In this document: in pieces, positions 42,881 to 50,850 of the stretch | Layout of the letters: every line of letters begins with the position of its first letter | How positions within the stretch are numbered: the stretch's first letter is position 1 | Notes under the pieces: generated by a model | Told to the model about the DNA's origin: nothing | Databases searched by the model: none | Seen by the model: only the letters and a program-made list of their open reading frames with translations | Translations under genes and position numbers: made by a program | Source of the DNA: Streptomyces deccanensis | GTDB taxonomy: Bacteria; Actinomycetota; Actinomycetes; Streptomycetales; Streptomycetaceae | Assembly (NCBI RefSeq): GCF_022385335.1 | Contig: NZ_CP092431.1 | Coordinates: 6,882,001 to 6,946,000, forward strand | Direction: 5' to 3' | DNA length: 64,000 nucleotides

Positions 42881-43750
42881 TTGGATGCCGCCGAGACTGT
42901 GGACGCCGCCGAGACTGTGGAGGCCGCGAGGCCCGTCCTCGACGGCATCCCGCGGCAGCCTGGCGCGGCACTCGGCGGGGCGCCGGAGCGGGCGCCGGCG
43001 GAGGCCACGGATCTCGGGGCGGACCTGGTGGGCCCTGGGGCGTGCGCGGCGGAACCCCGGGCGCGCACGCCGTTCCCCCGCGCCTGGCGGCTGCTCCCCA
43101 CCCCCGTCGGCACGCCCTTCACCTTCTTCTACGCCACCGTCCTCGTGGTGACTTCCCTCGTCGCCGAGTACGCCGACCCGGCCCTGGTGCACGCCCTGCA
43201 CCAGGGCTCCAGTACGGATGTGGCGCATCTGGTCCGGATGCCGGTGGCGGTGCTGCTCGCGAGCGCGCTGTGGGTCGCCGGCGGGGTCGGCTCGCTGTAC
43301 GCCCTCGCCTTCCTGCTGGTGCTGACCGCGCTGGAACGCCGGATCGGCGGATGGCGCACGGCCGGTGTGTTCCTGCTGGGCCATGTCCTCGCCACCCTCG
43401 CCACGGAGGTCCCGGTGGGCTTCGCCGTCCTGGCCGGCCACCTCCCCGACAGCTCTCTCCACCGCCTCGACTACGGCATCAGCTTCGGAGTGGCCGCGAG
43501 CGCGGGCGCGTTGGCGGGCCTCTTGCCGCCGTGGTCGCGGTGGCCGCTGCTGCTGGGCTTCGGCGGGATGCTGGTGGACGACCTGCTCACCTTCGCGGAC
43601 CCGATGACCAACTGGGGGCATCTGCTGTCCCTGGCGATCGGGGTGGCGATGTGGCCGGTGGTGCGGCGGTGGCGGCTCGAGTGCCGTGACTCAGGGCCGG
43701 CCGGTGAACTTCGCGCTGGTCAGTGGGGCCCGCACCGTCCAGCCCAGTGA
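42881..43750 (+). CDS. Rhomboid-like integral membrane protein
   Basis: A 289-residue protein from TTG 42881, ten bases after SD GGAAGGAG; in-frame GTGs at 42899 and 42917 fall within an 18-bp duplication encoding DAAETV twice. Residues 1-~70 are a soluble Ala/Pro-rich leader. About six membrane segments follow (near 77-97, 115-135, 140-160, 170-190, 205-225, 245-265). Order and motifs (DYGISFGVAASAGALAGLL, NWGHLLSLAIG) resemble rhomboid proteases, but the GxSx catalytic serine is not convincing, so activity is doubtful. The 3' end overlaps the convergent GNAT gene by 60 bp. Confidence 0.75.
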   Translation: MDAAETVDAAETVEAARPVLDGIPRQPGAALGGAPERAPAEATDLGADLVGPGACAAEPRARTPFPRAWRLLPTPVGTPFTFFYATVLVVTSLVAEYADPALVHALHQGSSTDVAHLVRMPVAVLLASALWVAGGVGSLYALAFLLVLTALERRIGGWRTAGVFLLGHVLATLATEVPVGFAVLAGHLPDSSLHRLDYGISFGVAASAGALAGLLPPWSRWPLLLGFGGMLVDDLLTFADPMTNWGHLLSLAIGVAMWPVVRRWRLECRDSGPAGELRAGQWGPHRPAQ

Positions 43751-44341
43751 CTCGTACAGGGCCCGGCCGTCCGGGGTGCCGGCCAGGACGCCGGTCTCCG
43801 CGCCCTGTTCGAGGGCGGCCCGGGCGAGGGTGCGCATGACGAGGGTGCCGAGGCCGCGGCGGCGGTGGTCCGGGGAGGTCTCTATCTGGTCGACGACCGC
43901 TGTCGCGCCGGTCGGGGTGATCTGGCCGCGGGCCGCCAGGGAACCGTCCGGCGCCGCGACCATCACCCGGGTCACGCCACCGCGCGACCAGGTGCGCAGC
44001 CGGTAGCCGTCGGGCACGGCGGCCGGGGGCTCGTGGGGGCCCAGGCGTACGGACATGAGGTAGCCGGGGTCGGGGTCGATCCACCAGCCCTCGCCGAGCC
44101 ATGAGGTCACCACCGACGGGTCCGCGAAGACCTTGAGCCAGGTGCCGACGCCTGTGACAGAGTCCGCCACCTTCCGTACCGCCCTCTCCTCCACGTCGTC
44201 GTTCGTCGCCGCGAAGACGTGACGGGTGACGTGATGGGCCAGGCCCATGTCGATGGTGAAGCCCCACGGCTCGACCACCGGAGGCGCGGCTCCCCGCGAG
44301 ACGACCCATCCGTCGACCCACGCCCGCACGATTCCGTCCAC
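43691..44341 (-). CDS. GNAT-family N-acetyltransferase
   Basis: From GTG 44341 (MDGIVRAWVDGWVVSRGAAPP), 216 residues. The C-terminal half is the GNAT core: ATAVVDQIETSPDHRRRGLGTLVMRTLARAALEQGAETGVLAGTPDGRALYESLGW, with the acetyl-CoA pyrophosphate loop (R/Q)xxGxG/A in HRRRGLGT. The N-terminal half is a partner domain of the same fold type. Substrate unknown. The GTG is only 20 bp from the bipartite motif upstream, so that motif sits over its promoter. Its last 20 codons overlap the rhomboid-like gene. Confidence 0.88.
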   Translation of the reverse strand: MDGIVRAWVDGWVVSRGAAPPVVEPWGFTIDMGLAHHVTRHVFAATNDDVEERAVRKVADSVTGVGTWLKVFADPSVVTSWLGEGWWIDPDPGYLMSVRLGPHEPPAAVPDGYRLRTWSRGGVTRVMVAAPDGSLAARGQITPTGATAVVDQIETSPDHRRRGLGTLVMRTLARAALEQGAETGVLAGTPDGRALYESLGWTVRAPLTSAKFTGRP

Positions 44342-44360
44342 GCCGACCCCCGCGATCCTT

Positions 44361-44394
44361 GTAATGGCTGAGATAGCGATAAGGGTATTACGTA
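44361..44394. promoter_or_regulatory. Bipartite motif GTAATGGCTG-N11-AGGGTATTACGTA (copy 2)
   Basis: Both blocks are identical to 22093-22126 and keep the same 11-bp spacer. It precedes the leftward GNAT gene by 20 bp. The right block is extended here to the palindrome TTACGTAA. Confidence 0.55.
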
Positions 44395-44566
44395 AGGGTG
44401 GGTGTGCGGCGGGGCCTCCCGTTCGGCCGCCTGCGGACGGCCGTTGTCCGGTGCCGCAAGAGGCTGCATGTGGAGGTGGCCGTGGCCAGCGGGATGAAGG
44501 TTTTGTCTGCGCGGCCGACGCAGGAGTTGTGCAGATCAACCTTGCGTTTTTGAGATGGGAAGCCGC

Positions 44567-45475
44567 TCAACTCGCTGCGGCGTCGATGATGATTGCCCGA
44601 AGACGTGCTCGGCACTCGGCGACGAAGGTGGGGAAGGTGCGCCAGTAGTAGGAGATGCCGCTGACGCCCACCGCGATCGCCCAGGCGCGGGCGCGGGCCC
44701 AGGTCGCATCGTCAAGGTTCAAGGTGTCCCGGTAGGCCTGTCGTGCTTGTGGCGGCAGATCCCAGAGTGTGGAGTGCTCGGCGTCGGGAAAGCCGATCGA
44801 GAGTCCGCCGAAGTCGATGACTGCGTGGAGCTTGCCTTCCCGGACCAAAAGGTTGGTCGGCTTGAGGTCGCCGTGGAGCCACACGTGAGGTCTGGAAGGC
44901 TCGGGCAGTGTGAGCGCGGCTCGCCACATCTGTTCTAGGGAGTCGATGTCGAGTTCAGAACCCACTGTGGTTCGGCAATCATCGAGACACTTGGCGATCC
45001 ACTGGCTGCACGGCCCCAAGCTGCCTCCGCGGTACCAGCTGAGGTCATCTGCGCGAGTTGCTCCCATGAGGTCGATGCTGTGGAGTGCCCTCACGACCGC
45101 CGCTAGGTCGACTCCGAAGGCGGCCCAGTCCTGGACGGTGTCCTGGCCAGCCTCGTCACCGTCAATCCAGCGGTAGACCGACCAGACGAGCGGGAAGACG
45201 TCGGTGGGCGTCCCAGCGTGGATGGGCTCGGGAATCGGACATGCCAGGAAGGGTGCTAAGCGAGGAAGCCATTCCTGCTCTTTTCGCAAAGACTGCCCCT
45301 TCTCGACAGTTCGTGGCAGTCGCACGAGCAGGTCATCGCCCAGCCGATACATGGTGTTGTCCGTGCCCGCGCCTGCGGGCGACAACGGCAGGTCAGCCCA
45401 CTCTGGGCGTTCTGCCTTCAGTAGTGCCCGGACTAGCGTCTCGTCGACTGGGATCTCATCTTCGTGAAGTGTCAC
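44567..45475 (-). CDS. Aminoglycoside/macrolide-phosphotransferase-family kinase
   Basis: From GTG 45475 (MTLHEDEIPVDETLVRALL), 302 residues of the APH/choline-kinase fold. The catalytic loop is HVWLHGDLKPTNLLV (HGDxxxxN) near 205-219 and the metal-binding DFGG follows near 228-231. Family members phosphorylate antibiotics or small metabolites; sequence does not tell which. Base composition is visibly less GC-rich than the neighbours, consistent with recent acquisition. The start was chosen because upstream sequence loses codon bias. It reads in the same direction as the transposition genes and could be a passenger, though the proposed element end lies upstream of it. Confidence 0.87.
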   Translation of the reverse strand: MTLHEDEIPVDETLVRALLKAERPEWADLPLSPAGAGTDNTMYRLGDDLLVRLPRTVEKGQSLRKEQEWLPRLAPFLACPIPEPIHAGTPTDVFPLVWSVYRWIDGDEAGQDTVQDWAAFGVDLAAVVRALHSIDLMGATRADDLSWYRGGSLGPCSQWIAKCLDDCRTTVGSELDIDSLEQMWRAALTLPEPSRPHVWLHGDLKPTNLLVREGKLHAVIDFGGLSIGFPDAEHSTLWDLPPQARQAYRDTLNLDDATWARARAWAIAVGVSGISYYWRTFPTFVAECRARLRAIIIDAAAS

Positions 45476-45606
45476 GTCGGAAATCTCACCGCAAGAGGCA
45501 ACGGGAGGCCAGTGACTTTCTGAGCAAGGCAGGAGGTTCGCCGAAACAAGGACGCCGAAGGTGGCAAACGACAGGACTGTCGCGGACGAGCCGGATTCGA
45601 ACCAGG

Positions 45607-45645
45607 CCGGGGATGCCGAGCAGTGGCTCGGCATGCGGTCCCCGG
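45607..45645. terminator. Long hairpin after tniQ
   Basis: CCGGGG-ATGCCGAGC ... GCTCGGCAT-(5-nt bulge)-CCCCGG forms a 9-bp perfect inner stem with a 4-nt loop and a 6-bp outer stem. It lies 69 bp beyond the tniQ stop and may terminate the transposition operon, or be a structure at the element end. Confidence 0.6.
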
Positions 45646-45713
45646 TCACGCCCTCCGATTGAGTTCGTGCGACAGCGCGTATCCGCAACTCGACATCACT
45701 GCTGGGACGGTCA

Positions 45714-46781
45714 TCAGGAGAGCTTGTAGTAGCTGTCTCCGTTCGGGAGAAGGGTGTGGGTTCGGAAGGGGTGCCACGCGCGCCGGAACACGGTGGCGAG
45801 GTGGCGGTGCGCGACGAGTGCCTCTCCGGCTCGGTGGGATGGATTGAAGGCGTGGGCATGGCGTTGCTGTGCGCGTTGGGTTGCCGTGCGCTGGGCTGGT
45901 TTCCGGAGGTGATGTCTCTGGTCGTGGACACGGATCGGAGCAAGTGGTGGGCGCTTGGCCGTCATGTTGGCCCAGTGGCTGATGGGGTCGTTTTCGTGTT
46001 GGCCGTAGAGGGGGTGTCGTAGCCGTCGGGCGATCTCGGCGTTGAAAGGGCGGCGGTCCCAGACCGTTCGCTGTGCTTGTTGTCTCCAGTAGGGCGATGC
46101 GAAGAGCGAGGCCAGTGCGACGGCTTCGGGATAGACCGCGGCGCAGAGGCGTGCGACGGAGAAAGTCGCTTCGGCTGTGCCGGGCGGGATGAGGATGTTG
46201 GCCCGGCGGATCCAGTCGTGCCACGCTTCGCCGTTCTCGTTTTCCGGGAGGGACCAGAGCTGGCCGCAGATGAGTATGGCGGTGAGGACGGCGTCATAGG
46301 TGACGGACCAGCCGCGGCGCTGGAGGATGCGCAGGTGTCTGCGTTGTGCCTGGACGATTTCCGGGAGGGCGTCGAGGGGGGTGGTGTGTCCGTCGGCGTC
46401 GGACGGGCAGAGCCATAGCCGGTGTCGAGTGCAGACGTAGCGGTGGTGCGGCAGGATCCTGGTGACATCGCCGCCGGGGTGTTTGGCGTTGCAGTGGTGG
46501 CAGCCGGGTTGCGGCTGGTGGCGGAACATGGCCCAGTCGGGCTGTGGGGTTCGTAGTTCGGGCAGAGCTCCGGCGAGGGAATGGACGGTCCGGCCGGTGA
46601 TGGCGGCGAGGCGTTCGGGGACGACGACGCGGCGCATGCCGCCGGAGGCTTCGCGTTCGGTGACGCACCGCCAGAGGGCGTTGATGTCGAGACCGTGGAG
46701 GCGGGCCAGACGGCCGATGTAGGAGGCGGCGATCTCGTGCTGTGCGGGCGGGACGGGGTCGGGCAGTCGGGGAAGGAGCAT
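45714..46781 (-). CDS. tniQ: TniQ/TnsD-family target-selection protein
   Basis: A 355-residue protein starting MLLPRLPDPVPPAQHEIAASYIGRLARLHGL, the TniQ N-terminal signature. A zinc-finger region follows, C94-x2-C97 and C117-x2-H120 with C125 (PGCHHCNAKHPGGD ... RYVCTRHRLWLC). The rest is an HTH-rich basic region ending FRTHTLLPNG. TniQ/TnsD proteins recruit the AAA+ regulator and transposase to a target site. Its ATG overlaps the tniB stop by one base (TGATG). The ~355-residue length is intermediate between short CRISPR-associated TniQ and long TnsD, so a dedicated attachment site or a less specific target are both possible. Confidence 0.9.
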   Translation of the reverse strand: MLLPRLPDPVPPAQHEIAASYIGRLARLHGLDINALWRCVTEREASGGMRRVVVPERLAAITGRTVHSLAGALPELRTPQPDWAMFRHQPQPGCHHCNAKHPGGDVTRILPHHRYVCTRHRLWLCPSDADGHTTPLDALPEIVQAQRRHLRILQRRGWSVTYDAVLTAILICGQLWSLPENENGEAWHDWIRRANILIPPGTAEATFSVARLCAAVYPEAVALASLFASPYWRQQAQRTVWDRRPFNAEIARRLRHPLYGQHENDPISHWANMTAKRPPLAPIRVHDQRHHLRKPAQRTATQRAQQRHAHAFNPSHRAGEALVAHRHLATVFRRAWHPFRTHTLLPNGDSYYKLS

Positions 46782-47869
46782 CAGGCGATGCGCCTCCGGC
46801 GGGAGCGGGGTTTCTCCGGGGCTGTGAGGGCTTGGGAGCGTTCGGCGGCGTAGTCCACCGGGACTGTCTCCAGAAGCTCTTCTGTGATGCGTTCGCTGCC
46901 GTCCTCGATGGCGAGTACGGCGGCGCCCCGGACGAGCTGCGACAGGCTGCCGATCATGCCGCCGGAGCGGTGGTAGAGGTACTCGCCCAGACCGGTCAGC
47001 GTTCCGGGCTGGTGGTGGTGCAGCCGGAGCATGGACTCCAGGGTGCCGACCAGGGACTGCCATGCTTCCTGGTCCGTCCTGGAGGCATAGGAGAACGGGG
47101 CGGCGGGGATGACGGTGAACCGTCCGGCGATCTGGCGGCCGCGGGTGCCGGCGAACAGGCCCTGGTCCTCGACGTCGATGCCCGCGTAGGCGAAGGTCGC
47201 GGGCAGCCGTTCGGCGAAGTACTTCAGCTGGTCGGAGGCTTCGGCGCCGGTGCGGGTGGCGAGGTTCAGGTTGTGCAGCTCGTCGACCAGGACCAGGTCG
47301 ACATGGACGTGAGCGCCGGTCGCGCAGACCGCGTTGACGACGTCGGTGATGTTGAAGCGGGTGGGGAAGTCCAGGCCGAAGAACCGGGCGAACTCCATGG
47401 CGAGCATCTTCGGTGTGGCGGCCGGCGGGACGGTGACATAGACGACCGGGAGCCGGGCTCGGTCGCGTGGGTGGCGCTTGCGGACCGCGATCTCGTGGGC
47501 CCGCCCGAGTTGGGAGAGGGCGGTGGTCTTCCCTGTGCCGGAGGCGCCGCTGATGATGACGCCCCGACGGGCGGAGATCTGCTGCCGGTTGAGCTGGACC
47601 AGGAGCCGTGAGGTGGCGATGACCTTCTGGATGGTCGGGGTGTTCACCAGCGGCAGGTCGCCGTGGTAGTTCCGGCGCACGTCGTCGTGGTGCAGGTTCT
47701 CCTTCTGGGACAGGGCGGCCTGTTGGGCTGCGGTCAGCAGCGGGGGCGGGGACGGTTCGTGCTCGACGAAGCGACGCCATCCCTCCTTCGTGGTCAGCGG
47801 GCTGTCCGGCGGTGGCTCCTGCCCCGTGGCCTGCTGCGGGACGAACGAGGTGCGGGAGGGCCTGGTCAT
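46781..47869 (-). CDS. tniB: TniB/TnsC-family AAA+ ATPase of a Tn7-like transposon
   Basis: From ATG 47869 (MTRPSRTSFVPQQATG), 362 residues. Walker A GASGTGKTT at 108-116, Walker B LVLVDELHN at 192-200, and a C-terminal helical region with sensor-like Arg residues (RSGGMIGSLSQLVRGAAVLA). TniB/TnsC oligomerises on DNA, links the target selector to the transposase and gives target immunity. The start overlaps the tniA stop as ATGA; a GTG two codons upstream is possible. Together with tnsA, tniA and tniQ it forms the core of a complete module. Confidence 0.93.
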   Translation of the reverse strand: MTRPSRTSFVPQQATGQEPPPDSPLTTKEGWRRFVEHEPSPPPLLTAAQQAALSQKENLHHDDVRRNYHGDLPLVNTPTIQKVIATSRLLVQLNRQQISARRGVIISGASGTGKTTALSQLGRAHEIAVRKRHPRDRARLPVVYVTVPPAATPKMLAMEFARFFGLDFPTRFNITDVVNAVCATGAHVHVDLVLVDELHNLNLATRTGAEASDQLKYFAERLPATFAYAGIDVEDQGLFAGTRGRQIAGRFTVIPAAPFSYASRTDQEAWQSLVGTLESMLRLHHHQPGTLTGLGEYLYHRSGGMIGSLSQLVRGAAVLAIEDGSERITEELLETVPVDYAAERSQALTAPEKPRSRRRRIA

Positions 47870-49893
47870 AGCCACCTTTCGGCTTCTGCGTGGGCGTCGA
47901 AGACACCGAACGGGATCACCTCGTCCGGTTCGGTGCTGGAGTCGGGCGGGGCTGGTTCCGGGGCGGCGCGTGGTGAGGGCGGCCGGTGAGAGGCGGCTGC
48001 GACGCGTGTGCGGCCGACGACCTTCGCAGTGCGGGTGTCCGGGCCGTCCTCGGCGCGGGTCAGCAACTCGTCCAGGACCCGGGCGACCGCCGCTTCATTG
48101 GTGTCGTCCAGTCCGGCCTCGGCGGCCAGCCGACGGGCGTGCTGCCAGGTGAAGTCCGCGAACGGCGCGTTCACCAGCGGAAGATGCACCCAGGGGACGG
48201 TGACCCAGCCCCGCTGGGTGCGTACGAATACCTGGGACAGGTCGTAGGGGTCGTAGTGGATCTCCCAGAGACCGCGCTTGGCCGCATGCCCGGAGTGCTG
48301 GCGCCGCAGAGGCCCCAACTCGGCGCTGTCGTAGGTGCGGTAGTTGATCCGGATGCCGTAGCCGTTGACGGCCCGCCAGGTCACCGGCAGCAGTTCCAGG
48401 TAGTCCTCACCGCGCAGGACCAGCGGCAGGTAGCCGCAGGCCGCGACCAGGGAGGTGTACTTGTCGTTCGGCGACATCGCCTTCTTCGGGCGGAACGGGT
48501 CGCGCAGAGCATCGTGCGCTCTGGCTTGCCACCCGGCCAGCAGCCACTCGTCCAGCAGGTCCTGGAGTTCGGGGACCGTCCAGACGGCCCGGTCCTCGAT
48601 CCGTTCGCCGCGGCGAGAAACCTCCCGCCCGGTGTAGGCGGGAAGGTGCTGGACGAACAGCGTGTTGATCGCGGAGAACGTCGCCTCCACGATGGCCTTG
48701 TCGGTGGGCGTGCGCGGACGTGCTCTCTGCACCGAGATGCCGAGCCGGTCGCAGGCCCGTACGAAGGTGTCGGAGATGAACACCTTGCCGCCGTCGATGA
48801 CGACGGTGTCCGGCACGATCACCGGTTTCGCCGCGGCCTGTTCCATCCGCGCGTCCACGTCGAGCAGCCGCAGGTGCGGCATCCGCGATGCCGCCATCCG
48901 CAGCGAGGCGGGCCAGCCGGGCCGCATGGGCTCGGGCACCAGCATCCGGGCCAGCAACAGCGAGGCGTCCACCGCCTTGGTGCCCACCGGCCGCAGTACC
49001 GCGGCGCAGATCGTCCGCGTCGCGACGTCGACCGCGATCGTCAGATCCGCGCGGGCTGTCAGCCCTGAATCGAGCACCACCATCACATCCAAGGGGGTGG
49101 AGTCGATCTGTACTTGTTCCCCGGGACGGTCCGCGAACGTCGGGGTGAACGGGCCTTCGGGTCGGTTCGCCGTCTGCCGCCGCGTGACGGCCGAACCAAA
49201 GGTGTGCCTCCCCGCGGAGAGAACGTCGATCAGCTTGTAGAAGGTCCGCTGACTCGGCAGTGGCACCACCCCTTCGCCGTGGGTGGCCTCCACCAGCTTG
49301 ACCACCCGGCGGATCAGCCGCGACCGGGTCCCTGTCGAGGCGTGCGTCTCCGCTTCCAGGGCCTCTTGGACGGCCGCGACCAGCCGGGCGTCCGCCCGCC
49401 CCGTCGCCTCCCAGGTCTGCGTCGCCCGCTGGTCCACCAGCCCCCAGACCCCCTGCCGGACGTAGCGCGACCGTCGGCTCTGCACGGTTCGAACGGTCAC
49501 CCCCAGCTCTCGCGCCTTCGCGGCCATCCGCTCCATCAGCGAGAAGGCAGCCGGGTCATAGCCGGGGCGCGGCGGCGTGCCCGGCACGGTGCCGGGCAGC
49601 AGCCCGGTCTCGACCTCCACCATGTGCCGTTCCCACTCGCGTGCCGCCTCCCGCACCGGCTCCGGCAGCGTTGCAAGCAACGCGGACGGCTCCACCGCGG
49701 GCAGCGGCTCCGTGCCGGTGACGGTGAAGTCCGGCGCCGCCATCAGGTGCGACGCCAGCACCACCGATTCCGCCCCCGTCGCAGACCGCAGCCGCACCGA
49801 CGTGCCGGCGAGCGCCACCACCTGGTGATCCCCGTCGTCGTAGGTGACCCAGTCGCCAGGCCGCAGCACCGGCTTGCCCGGCCCGGCCGTCAC
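47866..49893 (-). CDS. tniA: TniA/TnsB-family DDE transposase
   Basis: From GTG 49893 (MTAGPGKPVLRPGDWVTYDD), 675 residues. The retroviral-integrase-fold catalytic triad is complete: D264 in QIDSTPLD, D367 in VIDGGK and E403 in KAIVEATF, with exactly 35 residues between the second Asp and Glu. An HTH-rich N-terminal region ~110-240 should bind the transposon ends; a C-terminal domain (RINYRTYDSAELGPL, Mu C-like) and a flexible tail that may contact TniB follow. It cuts and joins the 3' ends. GTG overlaps the tnsA stop (GTGA). Confidence 0.94.
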   Translation of the reverse strand: MTAGPGKPVLRPGDWVTYDDGDHQVVALAGTSVRLRSATGAESVVLASHLMAAPDFTVTGTEPLPAVEPSALLATLPEPVREAAREWERHMVEVETGLLPGTVPGTPPRPGYDPAAFSLMERMAAKARELGVTVRTVQSRRSRYVRQGVWGLVDQRATQTWEATGRADARLVAAVQEALEAETHASTGTRSRLIRRVVKLVEATHGEGVVPLPSQRTFYKLIDVLSAGRHTFGSAVTRRQTANRPEGPFTPTFADRPGEQVQIDSTPLDVMVVLDSGLTARADLTIAVDVATRTICAAVLRPVGTKAVDASLLLARMLVPEPMRPGWPASLRMAASRMPHLRLLDVDARMEQAAAKPVIVPDTVVIDGGKVFISDTFVRACDRLGISVQRARPRTPTDKAIVEATFSAINTLFVQHLPAYTGREVSRRGERIEDRAVWTVPELQDLLDEWLLAGWQARAHDALRDPFRPKKAMSPNDKYTSLVAACGYLPLVLRGEDYLELLPVTWRAVNGYGIRINYRTYDSAELGPLRRQHSGHAAKRGLWEIHYDPYDLSQVFVRTQRGWVTVPWVHLPLVNAPFADFTWQHARRLAAEAGLDDTNEAAVARVLDELLTRAEDGPDTRTAKVVGRTRVAAASHRPPSPRAAPEPAPPDSSTEPDEVIPFGVFDAHAEAERWL

Positions 49894-50651
49894 CGCCGCA
49901 CCCCCGCTGACACCAGCGAGAGGGCATGCAGCGGCACCGACACATCCGCCGTCAGCTCGTGCGACCACAGCAGGTGGAACAGCACGGGGAGAACCCGGAT
50001 CGGATCCCCCACCGCTAGGGCCCCTTCCAGCAGCGGCTGTGGCTCGGCGAAGGCCGTCAGCAGCTCGGAGGCCACGGGCTCCAGCCGGTGCCGAGGGTGG
50101 CGGTAGCCCGCCAGCCAGCGCACATTGCGCACCACGATCACGTCCGGCGCCCCCACTAGCCGGAACTCCCACCCCAGCTGAGCGCAGGCCGTCTGCGTCG
50201 CCTCGAACTTCGCCACATCCCGCGGCTTGCGCCGATCCGCCGGACGGCAGTCGACCACCACCGCCGTGCCGCTCTCGCGGCGGGCGAAATAGTCCGGCGC
50301 ATGCGAGACGCTTTTCCCCGCGTCCGAACGCCAGAACAGCCAGAACGGCTGAGACGAGATCCCCACCACCGACGGGTCGAAGTCCAGCAGCATCACATGA
50401 TCGCGCTCCAGCCAGGACTCGTACCCGATGTGCCCGCCCACCGTGGACGACCACCACAGGCCCGGCAGATGCCGCTGACCCTTGTACGACTTGAACGCGC
50501 GTACCGGCACGACATCCTCGAACCGCACCGCCCAGGCATCCACCAGCGGGCGACGGAACTCAGACCCGTCCCGCTCGGCGTACGCGACCTCGAACCCCTC
50601 CGCCGGCGGCCCGGAGACCCCGCCCGGCAGTACCCCTAACGAACCTGCCAC
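49890..50651 (-). CDS. tnsA: TnsA-like heteromeric transposase endonuclease subunit
   Basis: A 253-residue protein from GTG 50651. The N-terminal nuclease fold shows GYESWLERDHVMLLDFDP (E78/E82), HAPDYF (D120) and VVVDCRP (D134-P137). In E. coli TnsA the motif is E-D-(E/Q)xK; the usual Lys position here is Arg136, a substitution I recall as shared by actinobacterial homologues, so activity may be retained or modified. TnsA cuts the 5' strands, allowing cut-and-paste rather than replicative transposition. First gene of the module. Confidence 0.9.
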   Translation of the reverse strand: MAGSLGVLPGGVSGPPAEGFEVAYAERDGSEFRRPLVDAWAVRFEDVVPVRAFKSYKGQRHLPGLWWSSTVGGHIGYESWLERDHVMLLDFDPSVVGISSQPFWLFWRSDAGKSVSHAPDYFARRESGTAVVVDCRPADRRKPRDVAKFEATQTACAQLGWEFRLVGAPDVIVVRNVRWLAGYRHPRHRLEPVASELLTAFAEPQPLLEGALAVGDPIRVLPVLFHLLWSHELTADVSVPLHALSLVSAGVRR

Positions 50652-50685
50652 GACTCACTAACCCGAGCCCGCGACGAAAGGTCAC

Positions 50686-50745
50686 TCTGCAAAGCGAAAG
50701 ACCGGACGAAACCTGAAGCTGCAAAACGAAGAGATCCACGTCACA
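50686..50745. repeat. Candidate transposon right end with TniA-binding repeats
   Basis: Downstream of the tnsA start two copies of CTGCAAA(G/A)CGAA (about 50687-50698 and 50719-50730) lie 32 bp apart, with a weaker related GGACGAAACC between, as expected for TnsB-type end repeats. They are followed by CACGTCACA ending at 50745, matching a TGTG... inverted end. The immediate flank is GGACA. No equally clear set exists on the left. Confidence 0.55.
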
Positions 50746-50809
50746 GGACATCGTGATCGCCCACAGCGAACGGATGCCGCCTCGGGGAACATTCGTCGGC
50801 TCATGTGCA

Positions 50810-50828
50810 TTGAGTCGGCATAGCTCAA
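50810..50828 (+). promoter_or_regulatory. HAIR box (HspR operator) upstream of lon
   Basis: TTGAGT-N7-GCTCAA matches the HspR consensus CTTGAGT-N7-ACTCAAG with one substitution in the inner arm. It ends 22 bp before the lon ATG. HspR repression of lon is established in Streptomyces. The element is about 65 bp from the right end of the transposition module, so the lon control region is intact. Confidence 0.82.
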
Positions 50829-50850
50829 CTTGACTGCCGAGGGAGAGATC

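Noticed and set aside
44360..44539. Extended N-terminus for the GNAT gene starting near 44539
   Set aside because: The added residues translate the bipartite regulatory motif and Gly/Pro-rich spacer; no GNAT homology and poor codon bias.
45470..45486. TGTCACGTCGG as the left end of the Tn7-like element
   Set aside because: It resembles the right end (TGTGACGTGG) but overlaps the APH start codon and has no target duplication partner; retained only as an alternative.
45580..45660. Possible tRNA gene on the minus strand (T-loop GGTTCGAATCC)
   Set aside because: No matching acceptor, D or anticodon arm can be folded; the T-stem has a mismatch and the upstream sequence forms an unrelated hairpin. 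Kept only as a possible remnant.
45476..45943. Upstream extension of the phosphotransferase to 45943
   Set aside because: The extension runs antisense across the tniQ end and hairpin and has Ser/Thr/Pro-rich, unbiased codons.
47866..50457. Longer TniA reading from upstream start codons
   Set aside because: The upstream ~185 codons are the antisense-like shifted frame of tnsA; the GTGA overlap start at 49893 is better supported.
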